From NCBI RefSeq assembly GCF_013177295.1, contig NZ_CP053642.1, positions 992,001 to 1,056,000 of the forward strand: DNA of 64,000 nucleotides. Direction: 5' to 3'. Shown here piece by piece: positions 20,000 through 28,804 of this stretch. This DNA is from Actinomyces marmotae (GTDB taxonomy: Bacteria; Actinomycetota; Actinomycetes; Actinomycetales; Actinomycetaceae). The stretch's first letter is position 1, and each line of letters begins with the position of its first letter. The translations under genes were made by a program, and so were the position numbers. A model generated the notes under the pieces. That model had not been told where the DNA came from, made no database searches, and saw nothing but the letters and a program-made list of their open reading frames with translations.

Positions 20000-21337
20000 A
20001 TGAGCGGGGCCCGGCTGCCCAGGCGGGCGTGGCTCGCCGTCATCGTGCTCGGCTTCCTGGGGCTCTGCGCCGTCGTGCGGGTGCCGGTGGGTGTCGTCCC
20101 GCCGCTCCTGCCGCGCCTGGGCGATGACCTGGGCCTGTCCGGGGCGGCGCGCGGGGCGCTCACCAGCGTGCCGGTGCTCTGCTTCGGCCTGCTCACCCCG
20201 GTGGCCTCCATGGCGGTGAGGCGGATGGGGGTCAACGCCTCGGGCCTGGTGATGATGGGCGCGGTGGTCGCCGGGGCTGTGCTCCGCTCCGCCGGGGGCG
20301 CGGCGGCGGCCTTCGCGGGGACCGTGATCATCGGCGCGGGGCTGACAATCGGCAACCTCGTGGCGCCGATGGTCATCGGCCGGGACTTCTGGCACCGGGC
20401 CTCCCTCATGACGGGCCTGTACTCGGCCACCTGCAATGTCCTCGTCACGGCCGCGACGGCGCTGGCCGTCCCCCTGGCCCAGGCGGTCGGCTGGCGCGGC
20501 TCCGCCCTGGCGTGGACCGTGATCCCCGTGGCCTTGGCGGCGGCTGCCTGGTGGTGGGTCTACCCGCCGGGCTCGACCGCGCCGCGTGAGAGCCTGCGGC
20601 GCCGCTCGGGCATGAGCGCCTGGGTGGGGGAGCGCTCCCTGACCGGCGGGGGCCACGAGGGCGCCGAGGGCGATCGTCGGGACGCTGGGGCCCCGGGGCG
20701 GACGCCGATCAGCCGGCCCGTGTGGCGCCGTCCGCTGGCCTGGGTGATGGCCATGGCCTTCACCGGGCACGTCCTCTCCTTCTACGCGATCTCCGGCTGG
20801 CTGCCGACGGCGCTCGCGCAGACCGCCGGGATGAGCGAGTCTGCCGCGGGCCTGGCCTCCTCGGTGTTCACGATGACCGGGATCGTGGGCCCGATGCTCG
20901 TGCCCCTCATGCTCGAGGCCCTGGGCTGGTCCGGCGCGCGCATGCTGGGGGTGCTGAGCGCCTGCTGGCTCGCGCTGCCGGTGACGATGATCGTGGCGCC
21001 GACCGCCTGGCTGGTGCCGTGCCTCTTGTCCGGGATCGCGCAGGGCGCGTTCTTCGCGGCCCTGTTCTCCCTGGTCATCCAGCGCGCTGAATCACTGGAT
21101 GACAACCGTCGCACCACGGCGCTGATCCAGACGGTGGGCTACTGCGCCGCCGCGGTGGGACCGATCGTCCTGGGTTGGATGCGCGAGGCGACCGGGGGCT
21201 GGGCGGCGCCCTTCGCCGTCGTGGTGGCGGCGCTCGTGCTCATGACGGTCTGCGGGCAGATCGCGGCCCGGTGGCCCGCTGTCGACGCCCCCCGGGCCGC
21301 CCGCCCCGCCGGCCTCACGGGGGAGGCGGGGGCGTGA
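20000..21337 (+). CDS. MFS transporter, CynX-like
   Basis: A 445-residue protein with about 12 membrane spans in two halves, split by a cytoplasmic loop (about 190-235, charged and Gly-rich). The opening VVRVPVGVVPPLLPRLGDDLGLSGAARGALTSVPVLCFGLLTPVA and the later GIVGPMLVPLMLEALGW resemble the cyanate/CynX branch of the major facilitator superfamily. The substrate is unknown. It starts four bases after trmB and its stop overlaps the hemW GTG (GTGA), so it is in the same operon. Confidence 0.82.
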   Translation: MSGARLPRRAWLAVIVLGFLGLCAVVRVPVGVVPPLLPRLGDDLGLSGAARGALTSVPVLCFGLLTPVASMAVRRMGVNASGLVMMGAVVAGAVLRSAGGAAAAFAGTVIIGAGLTIGNLVAPMVIGRDFWHRASLMTGLYSATCNVLVTAATALAVPLAQAVGWRGSALAWTVIPVALAAAAWWWVYPPGSTAPRESLRRRSGMSAWVGERSLTGGGHEGAEGDRRDAGAPGRTPISRPVWRRPLAWVMAMAFTGHVLSFYAISGWLPTALAQTAGMSESAAGLASSVFTMTGIVGPMLVPLMLEALGWSGARMLGVLSACWLALPVTMIVAPTAWLVPCLLSGIAQGAFFAALFSLVIQRAESLDDNRRTTALIQTVGYCAAAVGPIVLGWMREATGGWAAPFAVVVAALVLMTVCGQIAARWPAVDAPRAARPAGLTGEAGA

Positions 21338-22644
21338 GCCCGGCCCAGCCCGTGGGACCGCCCCTTGACGGAGGCCTGCCCCCCGAGGTGGCCGCGCCGG
21401 GGCCCGGGCGCGGGGCAGGGGGGCCCGGGCGCGCTGATGACGCCGCGCGCCCGTTCTCCGTCTACCTGCACGTGCCCTACTGCCGGGTCCGCTGCGGCTA
21501 CTGCGACTTCAACACCTACACGAACCTCGACATGGGGCGGGGCGCCTCCGCGGGCGACTACGTGAGCACCCTGGCCGCCGAGCTGCGCGCCGCCCGCGCG
21601 GCGATGGACGACGCCGGCCTTCCCGCGCGCCAGGCCGCCACGGTCTTCGTGGGCGGCGGCACCCCGACCATGCTCCCGCCCGCCGACCTGGCCGAGATGA
21701 TCGGACTCGTCAGGGAGGTCTTCGGGCTCGCCGAGGGCGCTGAGGTGACCACCGAGGCGAACCCGGACTCGGTGGACGAGGCGGGCCTGGCGGCGCTGGC
21801 CGAGGGCGGTTTCACCCGGGTGTCCCTCGGGATGCAGTCGGCGGTGCCCCATGTGCTGAAGGTCCTGGACCGCGCGCACGAGCCGTCCCGCGTGCCACTG
21901 GTGGTCGATTGGGCGCGGCGCGCGGGGCTGAGCACGAGCCTCGACCTCATCTACGGCGCGCCGGGAGAGTCCCTGGAGGACTGGGAGCGCTCCATCGAGG
22001 CCGCCGTGGAGATCGGCCCGGATCACCTCAGCGCCTACGGCCTCGTCATCGAGGAGGGCACGCGCATGTGGGCCCAGGTGCGGCGCGGCGAGTTGCCCAT
22101 GCCCAGCGACGACGACGAGGCCGCCAAGTACGAGCTGGCCGACCGCCTCCTGGCGAGCGCCGGCTACGAGTGGTACGAGATCTCCAACTGGGCGCTGCCC
22201 GGCCACGAGTGCCGGCACAACCGCGCCTACTGGCAGGACTGGGACTGGTGGGGCGCCGGCCCCGGGGCGCACAGTCACCTGGGCGACGTGCGGCTGTGGA
22301 ACGCCAAGCACCCCCTGGCCTGGGCGGCGCAGGCGCTCGGCGGAAGGCTCCCCGTGGCCGGGCACGAGGTGATCGACGCCGACTCCCGGCTCCTGGAGCG
22401 GGTCATGCTGGGCATCCGTCTGCGCGAGGGCATCGCGCTGGCGGAGCTGGGGGAGCCTGGTGAGGGGGGAGGCGATGAGCCGGGCCCCGGGAGCGCGCCG
22501 AGGCGGCTCGTGCCCGTGGTGGGCCGGCTCGTCGCCGATGGCCTGCTCGACGGCGCGGCCGCCCTGCGCGGGCGCGCCATCCTCACTTTGCGCGGCCGCC
22601 TCATGGCCGACACCGTCACCCGCGCCCTCACCGCCCGAGGCTGA
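21334..22644 (+). CDS. hemW: Radical SAM heme chaperone HemW
   Basis: A 436-residue radical SAM protein with the cluster motif CRVRCGYC (YLHVPYCRVRCGYCDFNTYT, about residue 47). It also has FVGGGTPTMLP, EANPDSVD, SLGMQSAVPHVLKVLDRAHE and YEISNWALPGHECRHNRAYWQ. These fit HemW, a heme-binding chaperone, rather than the oxygen-independent coproporphyrinogen oxidase HemN, because the HemN-type N-terminal Cys arrangement is absent. The GTG at 21334 overlaps the MFS stop by four bases and has a GGGAGG site. The longer frame to 21175 lies inside the MFS gene. The adjacent hemH strengthens a heme role. Confidence 0.9.
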   Translation: MSPAQPVGPPLDGGLPPEVAAPGPGRGAGGPGRADDAARPFSVYLHVPYCRVRCGYCDFNTYTNLDMGRGASAGDYVSTLAAELRAARAAMDDAGLPARQAATVFVGGGTPTMLPPADLAEMIGLVREVFGLAEGAEVTTEANPDSVDEAGLAALAEGGFTRVSLGMQSAVPHVLKVLDRAHEPSRVPLVVDWARRAGLSTSLDLIYGAPGESLEDWERSIEAAVEIGPDHLSAYGLVIEEGTRMWAQVRRGELPMPSDDDEAAKYELADRLLASAGYEWYEISNWALPGHECRHNRAYWQDWDWWGAGPGAHSHLGDVRLWNAKHPLAWAAQALGGRLPVAGHEVIDADSRLLERVMLGIRLREGIALAELGEPGEGGGDEPGPGSAPRRLVPVVGRLVADGLLDGAAALRGRAILTLRGRLMADTVTRALTARG

Positions 22645-22722
22645 CCCCGGCGGCGGGAAGCGGGCCTCGAACCCCGCCATCCCGCGCCGGCAGCCGTGCC
22701 GGTCTGCCCGGCCGGGATCGGG

Positions 22723-22728
22723 TAATCT
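22723..22728 (+). promoter_or_regulatory. -10 hexamer upstream of hemH
   Basis: TAATCT seven bases before a GTG (22736) fits a leaderless start. No good -35 is visible. Confidence 0.4.
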
Positions 22729-22735
22729 CGTGGAG

Positions 22736-22762
22736 GTGACGAATCGTGTCGCGCCGTCATGA
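22736..22762 (+). CDS. Possible 8-codon uORF coupled to hemH
   Basis: GTG ACG AAT CGT GTC GCG CCG TCA TGA encodes (M)TNRVAPS. Its stop overlaps the hemH ATG in an ATGA arrangement (22759-22762). If the RNA begins at the GTG, ribosomes would enter leaderless and reinitiate at hemH. It is tiny, so chance is a real alternative. Confidence 0.35.
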   Translation: MTNRVAPS

Positions 22763-23823
22763 AGCCATCCGCCCACGCCGTCGAGGACCCCGTGACCCCC
22801 GCACACCCCCGCCCTGATCCCCGTCCAGCTCTCATCCTGGTCAACCTCGGCACGCCCGAGGCGCCCACCGCCAAGCGCGTGCGCCCCTTCCTGCGCGAGT
22901 TCCTCACCGACAGGCGCGTCGTTGAGACCCATCCCGCCCTGTGGCGCCCCATCCTTGAGGGCGTCGTCCTGACCATCCGACCAGCGCGCTCAGCCCGCAA
23001 GTACGCCACCATCTGGCGCGCCGGCCATGAGGCCAGTCACTCCGGCTCACCCCTCATGCACCACACCGAGCGGCAGGGCGAGCTCCTCGCGAGCGCCCTC
23101 GGCGACGCCGTCCAGGTCCGCATCGCCATGCGCTACGGGAAGCCGGCCCTCAGAGACGTCATGGGCGAACTCATGGAGGCGGGCTGCCGCCGCATCGTCG
23201 TCCTGCCCGCCTACCCCCAGTATTCCGCCTCCAGCCAGGGCACCGTCATCGACGAGGCGGCCCGCTTCATGCTCGCCAGCCGCGATCAGCCCGAGCTGCG
23301 CACCATCCGCTCCTTCCCCGGCGCCCCGGCCTACATCGAGGCCCTGGCCGCCGCCATCGAGCGCCACTGGGAGCACCACGGCCGCCCCGACCCCGCCGCC
23401 GGCGGGCGCCTCCTGCTGTCCTTCCACTCCATCCCCCAGGCCATGCACGACGCCGGGGACCCCTACCGCTCCGAGTGTGAGCGCACCGCCGCCCTCCTCA
23501 CCGCGCGGCTCGCCGCCCCCGAGGGCCTGATCCGCACCACCTTCCAGTCCGTCTTCGGGCCCGCGAAGTGGATCGGTCCGGCCACCATCGACACCGCCGC
23601 CGAGCTGGGCGCGGCCGGATGCCCGCGCCTCGACGTCATCTGCCCCGGCTTCATGGCCGACTGCCTGGAGACCCTGGAGGAGATCGACCAGCTCAACAGG
23701 CGGGCCTTCACCGCCGCCGGGGGAGGGGACTTCCACTACATCCCCTGGGGCAATGACGCGCCCGGCTGCGTGGCCGCGCTGGCCGAGCAGGCCCGTGGCG
23801 CGCTGTCCGGATGGGTGGATTGA
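22759..23823 (+). CDS. hemH: Ferrochelatase
   Basis: A 354-residue HemH inserting Fe2+ into a porphyrin. Motifs are LILVNLGTPEAPTAKRVRPFLREFLTDRRVVE, RPARSARKYATIW, GSPLMHHTERQ, VLPAYPQYSASSQGTV, SFHSIPQAMHDAGDPYRSEC (the active-site His is in SFHSIP), and CPGFMADCLETLEEI. This pattern is that of the proteobacterial protoporphyrin type rather than the short actinobacterial coproporphyrin ferrochelatase, which hints at transfer. The ATG overlaps a possible uORF. A GTG at 22792 with GAGGA five bases upstream is an alternative start and would remove 11 residues that are not conserved. Confidence 0.92.
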   Translation: MKPSAHAVEDPVTPAHPRPDPRPALILVNLGTPEAPTAKRVRPFLREFLTDRRVVETHPALWRPILEGVVLTIRPARSARKYATIWRAGHEASHSGSPLMHHTERQGELLASALGDAVQVRIAMRYGKPALRDVMGELMEAGCRRIVVLPAYPQYSASSQGTVIDEAARFMLASRDQPELRTIRSFPGAPAYIEALAAAIERHWEHHGRPDPAAGGRLLLSFHSIPQAMHDAGDPYRSECERTAALLTARLAAPEGLIRTTFQSVFGPAKWIGPATIDTAAELGAAGCPRLDVICPGFMADCLETLEEIDQLNRRAFTAAGGGDFHYIPWGNDAPGCVAALAEQARGALSGWVD

Positions 23824-23889
23824 AACGGGACGGTTTCACGCCGTCGGCTATGGTGGGTGGTGGACAGCCCAAGAATCAGAGGAGACGTT

Positions 23890-25293
23890 TTGCACCTGCC
23901 CTGGTGGTCCACCCTCCCGTTCGTGGCGATGCTCGCGAGCATCGCCACCCTTCCCCTCATCCCCGCCACCGCGCACTGGTGGGAGAAGAACCGCAACCAG
24001 CTCATCCTGGCCTCAGCCCTCGGCCTGCCGGTGGCCGCCTGGATGTGGCACGCCCTGGGCTGGCAGCGGGTCTTCGCCGCCGTCGTCGAGTACGGGCAGT
24101 TCATCGCCCTGCTGCTCTCGCTCTTCGTCGTCGCCGGCGGCATCCACCTCAAGGGCGACATCGAGGCCACGCCCCGCAACAACACGATCTTCCTGGCCAT
24201 TGGTGGCATCCTGGCCTCCTTCGTGGGCACCACCGGCGCCGCCATGCTGCTCATCCGCCCCCTGCTGGCCACCAACCGGGAGCGGCGCTACCGCGTCCAC
24301 ACCGTCCTGTACACGATCTTCATCGTCGCCAACTGCGGCGGCCTGCTCACACCACTGGGTGATCCGCCGCTCTTCCTGGGCTTCCTGCGCGGCGTCCCCT
24401 TCACCTGGACCTTCCGCCTCTTCCCCGAGTGGCTGTTCGTCAACGGGATGCTGCTGGCGTCCTACTTCGCCCTGGACACCTACTTCCACTCCCAGGAGCC
24501 CAGGGCCAACATCGCGCGCGACAAGACCGAGCTCGAGCCCCTGGGCCTGCGCGGCGCCGTGAACTTCATCTGGTTCGCCGTCATCATCGCCGCCGTCGCG
24601 CTCGCCCCCTCCATCGACGTCCACGCCATCGAGGAGGGCCACGCGACCCTCAGCGACTGGCTGCCGATCCGCGAGGCCATCATGATCGGCGCCGCGGCCG
24701 CCTCCTACTTCCTGGGGGACAGGCGCGTGCGCTACGAGGACAACCAGTTCGCCTGGGGGCCCATCGCGGAGGTCGCCGCCCTGTTCGTCGGCATCTTCCT
24801 CACCATGATCCCGGCCCTGGAGTACTTGGACGAGATCGCCCCGCGCCTGCCGATCAACGAGATCACCTTCTTCATCTTCACAGGAGGCTTGTCCTCCGTG
24901 CTCGACAACGCCCCCACCTACGTCACCTTCTTCGAGGTGGCCAGGGTCGTGGAATCCCCGGGCGGCGAGCTCGTCGCGGGCGTTCCCGAGCTGTACCTCA
25001 TGCCGATCGCGCTCGGCGCGGTGTTCTGCGGCGCCATCACCTACATCGGCAACGGCCCGAACTTCATGGTCAAGTCCGTGGCCGAGGCCGACGGCGTCGC
25101 CATGCCCTCCTTCGGCGGCTACGTCGTGCAGACCACTACCCGACTCGTCCCGATCCTGGCCGCCATGGTCATGCTCTTCATCGCCCAGCCCCTGTGGGTC
25201 AAACTCCTGGGCGGCCTGCTCACGGCGGCCCTGCTCGCCTGGGACGCCGCCCTGATCATGCGCGGCCGCCGCCTGGCCATCCAGGACGCCTGA
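23890..25293 (+). CDS. Sodium:proton antiporter / ion-transporter superfamily membrane protein
   Basis: A 467-residue protein with 11-13 hydrophobic spans. It matches the citrate/arsenite ion-transporter superfamily and the putative Na+/H+ antiporter group within it: NNTIFLAIGGILASFVGTTGAAMLLIRPLL, VANCGGLLTPLGDPPLFLGFLRGVPF, GGLSSVLDNAPTYVTFFEVA, GAITYIGNGPNFMVKSVAE. The two Asn/Gly/Pro-rich re-entrant motifs (TPLGDPP, GNGPNFM) are intact. The start is taken as TTG (23890), with GGAG five bases upstream; a GTG at 23857 is possible. The transported ion cannot be read from sequence. Confidence 0.82.
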   Translation: MHLPWWSTLPFVAMLASIATLPLIPATAHWWEKNRNQLILASALGLPVAAWMWHALGWQRVFAAVVEYGQFIALLLSLFVVAGGIHLKGDIEATPRNNTIFLAIGGILASFVGTTGAAMLLIRPLLATNRERRYRVHTVLYTIFIVANCGGLLTPLGDPPLFLGFLRGVPFTWTFRLFPEWLFVNGMLLASYFALDTYFHSQEPRANIARDKTELEPLGLRGAVNFIWFAVIIAAVALAPSIDVHAIEEGHATLSDWLPIREAIMIGAAAASYFLGDRRVRYEDNQFAWGPIAEVAALFVGIFLTMIPALEYLDEIAPRLPINEITFFIFTGGLSSVLDNAPTYVTFFEVARVVESPGGELVAGVPELYLMPIALGAVFCGAITYIGNGPNFMVKSVAEADGVAMPSFGGYVVQTTTRLVPILAAMVMLFIAQPLWVKLLGGLLTAALLAWDAALIMRGRRLAIQDA

Positions 25294-25361
25294 GAGCCCC
25301 CTGGCGACTCCGGGCGGCGCCCCGCGCGCGGCCGGCCCTGGCGAGTCGGCCAGCGGGCCCC

Positions 25362-26432
25362 TCAGGTGGTGCCGGGCGCGGTGACGAAGTCGATGAGCTC
25401 CTCCATGCGGCCCAGCAGGCTGGGCTCCAGATCCTTGTAGGAGCGCACCGTCGCCAGGATCCGCTGCCAGCCCCGGGCGACATCCGCCTGGGTGGCGTGG
25501 GGCCAGCCGAGCGCCTTGAGCGTCCCGTGCTTGATGTCCGTGCCGCGCGGAACATCCGGCCAGGCGCGCAGGCCCACCCTCTCGGGGCGCACCGCCTGCC
25601 ACACGTCCACGTACGGGTGGCCCAGCACGAGCACGTTGTCCCCGCCCGGCATGGCGCGGACGCGCTCGGCGATCCGCGACTCCTTCGATCCGGCCACGAG
25701 GTGGTCCACGAGGACGCCCGCCCGCCTGGCCGGCCCCGGGGCGAACTCGGCCATGACCTCCTCCAGGTTGTCCACGCCGTCGAGCATGAGGACGACCACG
25801 CCCTCATGGCGCAGGTCATCGCCCCAGACCTTCTCCACGAGCTCGGCGTCGTGCTTGCCCTCCACCCAAATCCGCGAGGCGCGGGCCGTACGGGCGCGCT
25901 CGCCCTCCACCGCGTAGGAGCCCGACGCCGTCAGGCGTCTGCCGCCAGCGCTCACCGGCCCGGCCGGGGCGCGGCGCGCCGGCGCCGGGGGGTCGAGGAT
26001 GACGGGGCGGCCCTCCAGCCAGAAGCCCGGGCCCAGCGTGAAGCCGCGCCGCCTCCCGTGGCGGTCCTCCAGGACGACGATCCGGCGTCCCCCGGACTTC
26101 TCCACGGCGACCGCCGCTCCCACGAAGCCGGTCTCGCGGTCCTCCAGCACCATGCCGCGCTCAACGGCCACATGGGCCGACGCCGGGCGGATGGCGCGCG
26201 GGCCCACTCGATGCGGGTCCGCGGCGAGCACGTCGCCCCCGTAGCGGTCGGACATCGACGGCGCGGAGGCCGATCTGGGTGCGGCGGTCCTCGCGGGCCC
26301 CGCCGCGTGCTGCTGCGCGCGGGTGGCGCCCTGCTCGCGCAGGGCCTTGCGGCGGGCCGCCGTCGCGCCGGGGACGGCCTGGGGGCGGTGCGGGGGGATG
26401 GGAGTCACGCCGGGCACGGTAGCGAGGCTCAC
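25362..26432 (-). CDS. DUF3097 family protein
   Basis: A 356-residue protein. The conserved part begins DRYGGDVLAADPHRVG (about residue 62) and includes RGMVLEDRETGFVGAAVAVEK, FWLEGRPVIL, RIWVEGKHDAELVEKVWGDDLR, VVVLMLDGVDNLEE, VLVDHLVAGSKESRIAERV and VLGHPYVDVWQAVRPE. This matches DUF3097, an actinobacterial family of unknown function. The acidic pattern (WVEGKHDAEL, LDGVDNL, LVDHL) looks like a Toprim-type metal site, which is an inference. The N-terminal 60 residues are low-complexity, and the true start (GTG at 26432 or a later GTG) is uncertain. It is divergent from hrcA. Confidence 0.85.
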   Translation of the reverse strand: MSLATVPGVTPIPPHRPQAVPGATAARRKALREQGATRAQQHAAGPARTAAPRSASAPSMSDRYGGDVLAADPHRVGPRAIRPASAHVAVERGMVLEDRETGFVGAAVAVEKSGGRRIVVLEDRHGRRRGFTLGPGFWLEGRPVILDPPAPARRAPAGPVSAGGRRLTASGSYAVEGERARTARASRIWVEGKHDAELVEKVWGDDLRHEGVVVLMLDGVDNLEEVMAEFAPGPARRAGVLVDHLVAGSKESRIAERVRAMPGGDNVLVLGHPYVDVWQAVRPERVGLRAWPDVPRGTDIKHGTLKALGWPHATQADVARGWQRILATVRSYKDLEPSLLGRMEELIDFVTAPGTT

Positions 26433-26469
26433 GCTGGGCGAACGGGAGACCCGCCGGGCCGGGCGTAGG

Positions 26470-26496
26470 ATGGCACTCGTCGACCGAGAGTGCTAA
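26470..26496 (+). promoter_or_regulatory. CIRCE operator (HrcA binding site)
   Basis: ATGGCACTC, nine bases, then GAGTGCTAA. Compared with the consensus TTAGCACTC-N9-GAGTGCTAA the right arm is perfect and the left has two changes. It overlaps a possible -10 (TAGGAT, 26466-26471) and lies 30 bases before hrcA, so HrcA probably represses its own hrcA-dnaJ operon and releases it on heat stress. Confidence 0.88.
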
Positions 26497-26525
26497 CGCA
26501 TGGGAGCCGGGAGGAGGGCAGCGCC

Positions 26526-27590
26526 ATGGCCGATGACCGCCGTCTCAAAGTCCTGTCCGCCATCGTGACGGACTACGTGCGCACCCGTGAGCCCGTCGGC
26601 TCGCGCGCCCTCGTCGAGCGCTACCGCCTCGGCGTGTCCCCGGCCACCATCCGCAACGACATGGCCGCCCTGGAGGACGAGGGCTACATCCACCAGCCCC
26701 ACACGAGCGCGGGCCGCGTCCCCACCGAGAAGGGCTACCGCCTCTTCGTCGACGAGGTCGCCCGCGTCAAGCCCCTGTCCGCCCCCGAGCGCGCGGCGAT
26801 CTCCGCGCTGCTGACCGGCGCGGTGGACTTGGAGCAGGTGGTGGTGCGCACCGTGCGGGTCCTGGCCCAGCTCACCGGGCAGCTGGCGGTCGTCGAGTAC
26901 CCGCGCCTGCGGCTGACTGCGCTGCGCCACCTCGAGCTCGTGGCCCTGGCGCCCACGCGCCTGCTCATGGTCATCATCACGGATACCGGGCGCGTCGAGC
27001 AGCGCACCATCACCCTCATGGGCGACCGCTCCGGCCCGGGGGACGACGGCGCGCGCGGCGTCATCGACCCTGTTGCCCTGGAGCATCTCAAGACCCGCCT
27101 CAACGCCTCCCTCGTGGGGAGGAGGGCCGACGACGTCGCCCCCGTGCTGGCGAGCCTGGCGGAGCAGTCCCCCTCCGACGAGCGCGCGCTGCTGGCCGCC
27201 GTCACCGGCGAGCTCATCGCCGCCCTGCGCCCCGACGCCGAGGAGCGCATCGCCGTGGCCGGCACCGCGAACCTGGCCCGCGCCACCCCCGATTTCACCA
27301 CCATGGGGCCGCTCCTGGACGCCATCGAGGAGCAGGTCGTCCTCCTGCGCCTGCTCTCAGGGGACCCCGCCGACGCCTCCGGGATGCGCGTGAGCATCGG
27401 CTCGGAGAACCATGAGGACGCCCTGGCCGAGGCCAGCGTGGTGACCGCCGGGTACGGCCCGGGCGTCGGCGACGCCGTCGCCCACCTGGGGGTCATCGGC
27501 CCCACCCGGATGGACTACCCGGCCACCATGACCGCTGTGCGCGCCGTCGCCCGCTACCTGTCCCGGTTCCTCGCCGGGCCGCGGGACTGA
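26526..27590 (+). CDS. hrcA: Heat-inducible transcriptional repressor
   Basis: A 354-residue HrcA. The N-terminal winged helix is characteristic: [72 protein letters not shown]. The C-terminal half has the GAF-like dimer region ([24 protein letters not shown] segment, [17 protein letters not shown]). The ATG at 26526 has GGAGGAGGG upstream. It is preceded by a CIRCE element and followed 68 bases later by dnaJ. Confidence 0.96.
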   Translation: MADDRRLKVLSAIVTDYVRTREPVGSRALVERYRLGVSPATIRNDMAALEDEGYIHQPHTSAGRVPTEKGYRLFVDEVARVKPLSAPERAAISALLTGAVDLEQVVVRTVRVLAQLTGQLAVVEYPRLRLTALRHLELVALAPTRLLMVIITDTGRVEQRTITLMGDRSGPGDDGARGVIDPVALEHLKTRLNASLVGRRADDVAPVLASLAEQSPSDERALLAAVTGELIAALRPDAEERIAVAGTANLARATPDFTTMGPLLDAIEEQVVLLRLLSGDPADASGMRVSIGSENHEDALAEASVVTAGYGPGVGDAVAHLGVIGPTRMDYPATMTAVRAVARYLSRFLAGPRD

Positions 27591-27658
27591 GCGGCCGCAG
27601 CGCCATCCGCGCCGCGCCACTGACCACCATCGACTGACGACTGAAGGAAGACCCGACT

Positions 27659-28774
27659 GTGAGCGACTACTACGAGGTGCTCGGCGTGACCCGCGGGGCC
27701 AGCGCCGACGAGATCAAGAAGGCCTACCGCAAGAAGGCCCGCGCCCTGCACCCCGACGTCGCCGGCCCCGGGCACGAGGACGAGTTCAAGCTCGTCTCCA
27801 CCGCCTACGAGACTCTCTCCGACCCCGGCAAGCGCGAGCTCTACGATCTCGGCGGGGAGGATGCCGTGCGCGGGGGCGGCGCCGGGTTCGGCGGAGGGGA
27901 CTTCGGGGGCTTCGCCGACATCTTCAGCTCCTTCTTCGGGGCCGCGGCCGGCTCTCGCGGGCCCGCGTCCCGCGCGCGCCGGGGCCAGGATGCGCTCCTG
28001 AGCGTCGACGTCGAGTTGGAGGAGGTCGCTTTCGGCGCCACCCGCACCGTCCCCTTCGACACCCACATCACCTGCCCCGCCTGCGAGGGCTCCTGCTGCG
28101 CGCCCGGCACCTCGCCGGTGACCTGCTCGTCCTGCAACGGATCGGGCTCCGTGCAGCACATGGCGCGCTCCTTCCTCGGCAACGTCATGACCACCTCGCC
28201 GTGCACCACCTGCCACGGCTACGGCACCGTCATCGTCACCCCCTGCCCCGAGTGCTCCGGGGAGGGCCGCAAGCGCACCCACCAGGACATCGAGATCCGC
28301 ATCCCCGCCGGCGTGTCCACCGGCACGCGCATGCGGATGTCCGGGCGCGGCGAGGCCGGGCCCGCGGGCGGCCCCGCCGGCGATCTCTACGTGGAGTTCC
28401 ACGAGGTCGAGCACGAGAACCTGCGCCGCGAGGGCGACGATCTGCGGACCGAGTTGCGCATCCCTATGACCGCGGCCGCGCTTGGCGCCGAATTCGACAT
28501 CTCCACCCTCGACGGCGACCAGCGCGTCGTCATCAAGCCGGGCACGCAGCCCGGCGAGGTCCTGCCCCTCAAGGGGCTCGGCGTGGGGCGCCTGCGCCGC
28601 GCCGGGCGCGGGGACCTCAACGTCGAGATCGTCGTCGAGACGCCCACGCGCCTGGACGAGCGGCAGCGCGACCTGCTGCGCCGGCTCGCTGAGCTGCGCG
28701 GGGAGGAGGGCGGGCTGTCCCATCGCGACGACTCCGTCATGGGCCGCCTGAAGGAGAGGCTCTCCGGGCGCTGA
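27659..28774 (+). CDS. dnaJ: Chaperone DnaJ
   Basis: A 371-residue type I J-protein that stimulates DnaK. The J domain (residues 3-68) has the HPD motif in LHPDVAG. A Gly/Phe-rich stretch follows (GAGFGGGDFGGFADIFSSFFG). The zinc domain has four CxxCxG-like units (CPACEGS, CSSCNGSG, CTTCHGYG, CPECSGEG). The C-terminal client-binding domains end in LRRLAELRGEEGG. It starts with GTG after GAAGGAAG. The hrcA-dnaJ pair is the usual actinobacterial dnaJ2 locus under CIRCE control. Confidence 0.96.
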   Translation: MSDYYEVLGVTRGASADEIKKAYRKKARALHPDVAGPGHEDEFKLVSTAYETLSDPGKRELYDLGGEDAVRGGGAGFGGGDFGGFADIFSSFFGAAAGSRGPASRARRGQDALLSVDVELEEVAFGATRTVPFDTHITCPACEGSCCAPGTSPVTCSSCNGSGSVQHMARSFLGNVMTTSPCTTCHGYGTVIVTPCPECSGEGRKRTHQDIEIRIPAGVSTGTRMRMSGRGEAGPAGGPAGDLYVEFHEVEHENLRREGDDLRTELRIPMTAAALGAEFDISTLDGDQRVVIKPGTQPGEVLPLKGLGVGRLRRAGRGDLNVEIVVETPTRLDERQRDLLRRLAELRGEEGGLSHRDDSVMGRLKERLSGR

Positions 28775-28804
28775 GCGGGCGGTGGGGCCTGGCCGCCTGC
28801 GCCC

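Noticed and set aside
21175..21333. Longer hemW start inside the MFS gene
   Set aside because: The upstream part has no HemW similarity, and the GTG at 21334 has a ribosome site and the usual four-base overlap.
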